Shown piece after piece: positions 43,449 to 46,376 of a stretch of 46,376 nucleotides of DNA. Below the pieces are notes generated by a model. That model did no database searches. It was not told the origin of the DNA and saw only the letters and a program-made list of their open reading frames with translations. Each line of letters opens with the position of its first letter. The stretch's first letter is position 1. The position numbers and the translations under genes are program-made. This DNA comes from Lentilactobacillus kisonensis DSM 19906 = JCM 15041 (GTDB taxonomy: Bacteria > Bacillota > Bacilli > Lactobacillales > Lactobacillaceae), in NCBI RefSeq assembly GCF_001434135.1, contig NZ_AZEB01000023.1, positions 1-46,376 on the forward strand, read 5' to 3'.

Positions 43449-44294
43449 CTAACTACGCGTGCTTTCAATAATATTTTGAACATTTTGAATTGTGTCTTCA
43501 GTGGCCGGCCCCATTCTAACCGTCGCCATCATGAATAAGGTGTCAATAATCGTCATTTGGGCAATTAAAGAATACATCCCTTCTGATCGGTAATTCGATT
43601 CATCACTCAACGACACGAACGTAATATCACTGTGGCTTGCTAACGGCGAATCGGGATAGCCGGTAATCCCAATCACTGGGACCTTTCGTTGCTTCAGCGT
43701 TTCAGCAATTTTTAGGGTCTGGCGGTTTTTCCCTGAATGAGACACCACGATGCCACAATCATCCTCACCCAATTTTACTGCTTGCATCAGCTGAACGTCA
43801 AAGTCAGGATAGTAAAAACAGTCAATCGACGTCCGCAAAAACTTATGATAGCCATCCAAGGCAATTACGGAAGAACCGCCGAGGCCAAACAATCCCAACC
43901 GGCGGCAATGGATGATTCTTAACACAGCCCGGGCAAAGTCGTTTTCATCAATGCCTTCACGCGTGTCACGGATTGCACGTTGTGTACTTGTAAATATTTT
44001 ATCCGCAATGGTCGAAAGTGAGTCGTTAGCATCAATATCCTTAAAGATCGGTAAGTTTTGCGGCCGCAATTGTGTATAAGCCAGTGACAACGTAAATTCA
44101 CGGAAATTTGCATAGCCCAACGTTTTAACCAGCCGAGAAACCGACGCTGTCGAAGTCTCAGTTACCGCCGCCAAATCTTCAATATTGGCTTCAGAAGCGG
44201 CTTGTGGATTATCAATCACGTAACGGGCAATTTTTTTATTCGTCCGACTTAAATCTTCGAACGATTGTTTTAGTAATTGAACTGGCGAGCTCAT
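43449..44294 (-). CDS. MurR/RpiR-family transcriptional regulator
   Basis: A 281-residue regulator with an N-terminal RpiR helix-turn-helix (IEDLAAVTETSTASVSRLVK near 37-57) and a C-terminal SIS domain (LFGLGGSSVIALDG near 135, GIVVSHSGKNRQT near 185) that senses a phosphosugar. It is transcribed divergently from gluconokinase, so it probably controls gluconate use, with 6-phosphogluconate as a likely ligand (inference). The ATG at 44294 has AAAGGTG six bases before; the frame opens at GTG 44303. Confidence 0.9.
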   Translation of the reverse strand: MSSPVQLLKQSFEDLSRTNKKIARYVIDNPQAASEANIEDLAAVTETSTASVSRLVKTLGYANFREFTLSLAYTQLRPQNLPIFKDIDANDSLSTIADKIFTSTQRAIRDTREGIDENDFARAVLRIIHCRRLGLFGLGGSSVIALDGYHKFLRTSIDCFYYPDFDVQLMQAVKLGEDDCGIVVSHSGKNRQTLKIAETLKQRKVPVIGITGYPDSPLASHSDITFVSLSDESNYRSEGMYSLIAQMTIIDTLFMMATVRMGPATEDTIQNVQNIIESTRS

Positions 44295-44348
44295 TATGAT
44301 CACCTTTCGTTTCTAGTAATGCAGCTTATCAATCGACAAAGCTTCTAT

Positions 44349-44401
44349 TGTAAATATTTTACATCAAAAAAGTTGCGTTGTGAAATTGTTTTCCATATAA
44401 T
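44349..44401 (+). promoter_or_regulatory. gntK promoter with candidate RpiR operators
   Basis: TTGCGT (44373-44378), 17 bases, TATAAT (44396-44401). A perfect palindrome TGTAAA-TAT-TTTACA (44349-44363) lies just upstream. Within the spacer, TGAAATTGTTTTCCA (44381-44395) is near the RpiR-type pattern TGAAA-N5-TTTCA. The leader to the ATG is about 200 bases and holds no supported gene. Confidence 0.55.
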
Positions 44402-44603
44402 AGCTTGGTGGCGTTTGCATATGCTTCAAAATCCAGGAGACATTTTATTTGAAGTATCGTGGTCAACATGCTAACTTTAAGCTGAGGTGGTGCTGAATTC
44501 AGAACGTATCACTTATGTATTCAATTATGCACCCGCTATTATTTTTTATCAATTCAAGGCATCGTTAACTGTTTGGCTGCCACCAAGAAAGGAAGTTATT
44601 TAT

Positions 44604-46166
44604 ATGGATTATACACTAGGTGTTGATATTGGAACAACCAGTGTTAAGACCGTGCTCTACGATATCCACGGCAAGGTTCATGGCTATTCAAATGACGGTT
44701 ATCCCCTTTATCAAGATACCCCTGATATGGCTGAGGAAGATCCCGAAGAAATCTTTTCGGCAATGTCTGATGGCATTACCGAGATCCTCCGCAAGGCTAA
44801 TTTACAGAAGGGTGAATTGAAAGGGGTTGCTTTTTCATGTGCTATGCATAGTTTGATTCTACTTGATGACAACCATAAGCCCCTCACCCGTGCCATCACA
44901 TGGGGCGATAATCGTGCTGTTAAGTATGCGGATGACCTTAAGCACAGCCCCGAGGGAATGGAAATTTATCAACATACCGGTACCCCCATTCACCCGATGA
45001 CGCCACTTACGAAGCTAATTTGGCTGCGCAATGACCATCCTGATCTCTTTAAGCAAGCACGTTGGTTCGTTGGGATTAAGGAATACATTCTTTATCGACT
45101 TTTTGGTGTTTTGAAGGAAGATTATTCAATCGCTAACGCCACCGGAATGTTTAACATCTACAACCTCGACTGGGACGATCAAGCGTTAAAGATTGCCGGT
45201 GTAACCCGTGAACAGCTCCCCGAGCTGGTTGATACAACCTATCAATTAAAGGGCATGCATGAAGAATATGCGAAGGTGCTTGGCATTGACGCAGAGACCC
45301 CGTTCATCATTGGGGCTTCAGATGGCCCATTAGCCAATCTCGGTGTCAACGCTATCAAGCCTGGTGTAGTCGCAGTAACCATTGGAACCTCTGGTGCTGT
45401 CCGGGTAGTTACCGACAAGCCAAAAACCGATCCAAAGGCACGGGTATTTTGTTACTACCTGGCTAAGGATATGTGGGTTGTCGGCGGCCCCGTTAACAAC
45501 GGCGGGGTTGTCTTTCGCTGGGTTCGGGATCAATTATGCGCACCCGAAAAGGTAACCGCTGAGCAAATGCACATTGACCCATATGATTTATTAACTGAAA
45601 TTGCTGCTAAGATCCCGGCCGGCGCCGATGGCCTCCTGTTCTTCCCATTCTTGGGTGGTGAACGAGCACCAATTTGGGACGCCAATGCCCGGGGCTCATT
45701 CTTTGGCTTAAACCGGACTCACACCCGCGCTCATATGATTCGGGCGGTGCTAGAAGGCATTGTCTATAACTTATACACCGTTATGCTAGCTTTAGAGGAA
45801 GTTGTTGGCCGCCCAAAGAGTATCCAAGCAAGTGGTGGCTTTGCCCGATCCGCGCTTTGGCGACAAATGCTGACGGATATTTTTGAACAAGACGTTGCCA
45901 TTCCTGAGAGCTTTGAGAGTACGGCACTTGGCGCTGCTACCCTTGGGATGTACAGCTTAGGTTTGATTGATAGTTTAAGCGACGTTTCGAATTTTGTTGG
46001 TACAACTGTCGTCCATCATCCGGATCCAAAGAATTTCAACGCTTACCGGGAACTCATCCCGATTTACATCCGCTTAAGTCGTTCCCTAGAACCTGAATAT
46101 AAAAACATCGCTGATTATCAACGTCGCCATGAGCATGAGGACGCTGACGCCAACAAAGAGGGATAG
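44604..46166 (+). CDS. gntK: Gluconokinase (FGGY family)
   Basis: Phosphorylates gluconate to 6-phosphogluconate. The 520-residue FGGY kinase has LGVDIGTTSVKTVLYD at the N-terminus, SCAMHSLILLD near 80, the central motif ITWGDNRA near 100, TIGTSGAVRVV near 265, and the C-terminal SGGFARSALWRQM near 410. Substrate assignment to gluconate rests on overall resemblance and the adjacent RpiR regulator; xylulokinase is the main alternative. AAGGAAG precedes the ATG at 44604, so the 39-codon in-frame extension from a GTG at 44487 is rejected. Confidence 0.9.
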   Translation: MDYTLGVDIGTTSVKTVLYDIHGKVHGYSNDGYPLYQDTPDMAEEDPEEIFSAMSDGITEILRKANLQKGELKGVAFSCAMHSLILLDDNHKPLTRAITWGDNRAVKYADDLKHSPEGMEIYQHTGTPIHPMTPLTKLIWLRNDHPDLFKQARWFVGIKEYILYRLFGVLKEDYSIANATGMFNIYNLDWDDQALKIAGVTREQLPELVDTTYQLKGMHEEYAKVLGIDAETPFIIGASDGPLANLGVNAIKPGVVAVTIGTSGAVRVVTDKPKTDPKARVFCYYLAKDMWVVGGPVNNGGVVFRWVRDQLCAPEKVTAEQMHIDPYDLLTEIAAKIPAGADGLLFFPFLGGERAPIWDANARGSFFGLNRTHTRAHMIRAVLEGIVYNLYTVMLALEEVVGRPKSIQASGGFARSALWRQMLTDIFEQDVAIPESFESTALGAATLGMYSLGLIDSLSDVSNFVGTTVVHHPDPKNFNAYRELIPIYIRLSRSLEPEYKNIADYQRRHEHEDADANKEG

Positions 46167-46376
46167 TTGGTGGAAATATGAGCAGCAAAGAAAGATTGGG
46201 GGATTTCTAAAAGCTACGATGGCCGCATTTACGCGCTTAGCCTACTTGGCAATTTGGTTGCAGGTAGAAACTTCTCGGCAAAAAAAACAAGTCCGAGCGT
46301 AGATTTCTAGTTTATTAAGATCTAGTCTCTTAGGCATCATAGATTAGGTGGCTGGGACATAAGTCCCGCCGATAAA
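46167..46376. other. 3' flank of gntK, no gene seen, partial short palindrome at the edge
   Basis: About 210 bases. A hairpin CTCGG/CCGAG with outer AGAAA/TTTCT arms lies near 46265-46310 without a clear T tract. At 46350-46370, GGCTGGGACATAAGTCCCGCC is a short palindrome of a type common between genes in lactobacilli, cut by the window end. The next gene is not reached. Confidence 0.5.

Noticed and set aside
44487-44603. 39-codon N-terminal extension of gluconokinase from GTG 44487
   Set aside because: The ATG at 44604 has a good AAGGAAG site and matches the FGGY N-terminus; the extension resembles no protein.

Overview
The window looks like a chromosomal segment of a Gram-positive, low-to-moderate GC lactic acid bacterium, most likely a member of the Lactobacillaceae (possibly the Lentilactobacillus/buchneri group; species not settled). 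The reasons are the gene content (LtaS and glycolipid synthases, HPr with Ser46, a CtsR-type box before clpE, a C69 dipeptidase, a DUF4828-type protein, gluconokinase with an RpiR regulator), strong AGGAGG ribosome sites, and frequent TTG/GTG starts. No phage, plasmid, CRISPR array or insertion sequence is visible.

Layout. 145-5504 (minus): lipoteichoic acid operon, two glycolipid glycosyltransferases, a flippase-like membrane protein and LtaS, read from a good promoter at 5638-5666. 5733-8082 (minus): ptsH-ptsI and a small unknown protein. 8125-11781 (plus): clpE behind a CtsR-like box, then a protein with MucBP-like and SH3-like segments but no export signal. 11844-14876 (minus): prfC and a C69 dipeptidase. 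15373-18882 (minus): wall teichoic acid genes tagD, a TagE-N-terminus-like protein and tagF. 19003-24923: AI-2E exporter family protein, Ntdp/DUF402, recX, flavodoxin (plus), YihY and UDP-GlcNAc 2-epimerase. 25606-27159 (plus): gtrB, gtrA and a 49-residue membrane protein. 27265-39364: a cyclic-di-GMP-linked exopolysaccharide locus. 39616-46166: tRNA-Arg(CCT), DEAD-box helicase, Gfo/Idh/MocA oxidoreductase, DUF4828-like protein, GH25-like protein, RpiR regulator and gluconokinase.

Two things stand out. First, a family of about 120-bp intergenic elements (eight copies, one degenerate) has fixed ends but internal arms that differ from copy to copy while remaining complementary, which is the mark of a conserved structure. 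They crowd around the teichoic acid and glycosylation genes, with three in tandem at 24940-25311. Second, the exopolysaccharide locus resembles the Listeria pss type (GT2 synthase, BcsB-like protein, deacetylase-like protein, GH8 lipoprotein, diguanylate cyclase, EAL phosphodiesterase and a degenerate GGDEF receptor), but the cyclase carries one in-frame stop and the receptor two. The synthase also has no ordinary start codon for its N-terminal membrane helix. The EAL gene is open. The likely reading is that this locus has lost, or is losing, c-di-GMP control.

Much of the window serves the cell envelope: LTA backbone and anchor, WTA backbone, glycosyl decoration (WecB, GtrA/GtrB), an exopolysaccharide and a GH25-like membrane protein. 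Interspersed are sugar-uptake control (HPr/EI), stress proteolysis (ClpE) and housekeeping genes. All family names are from reading the translated sequence; no database search was run.
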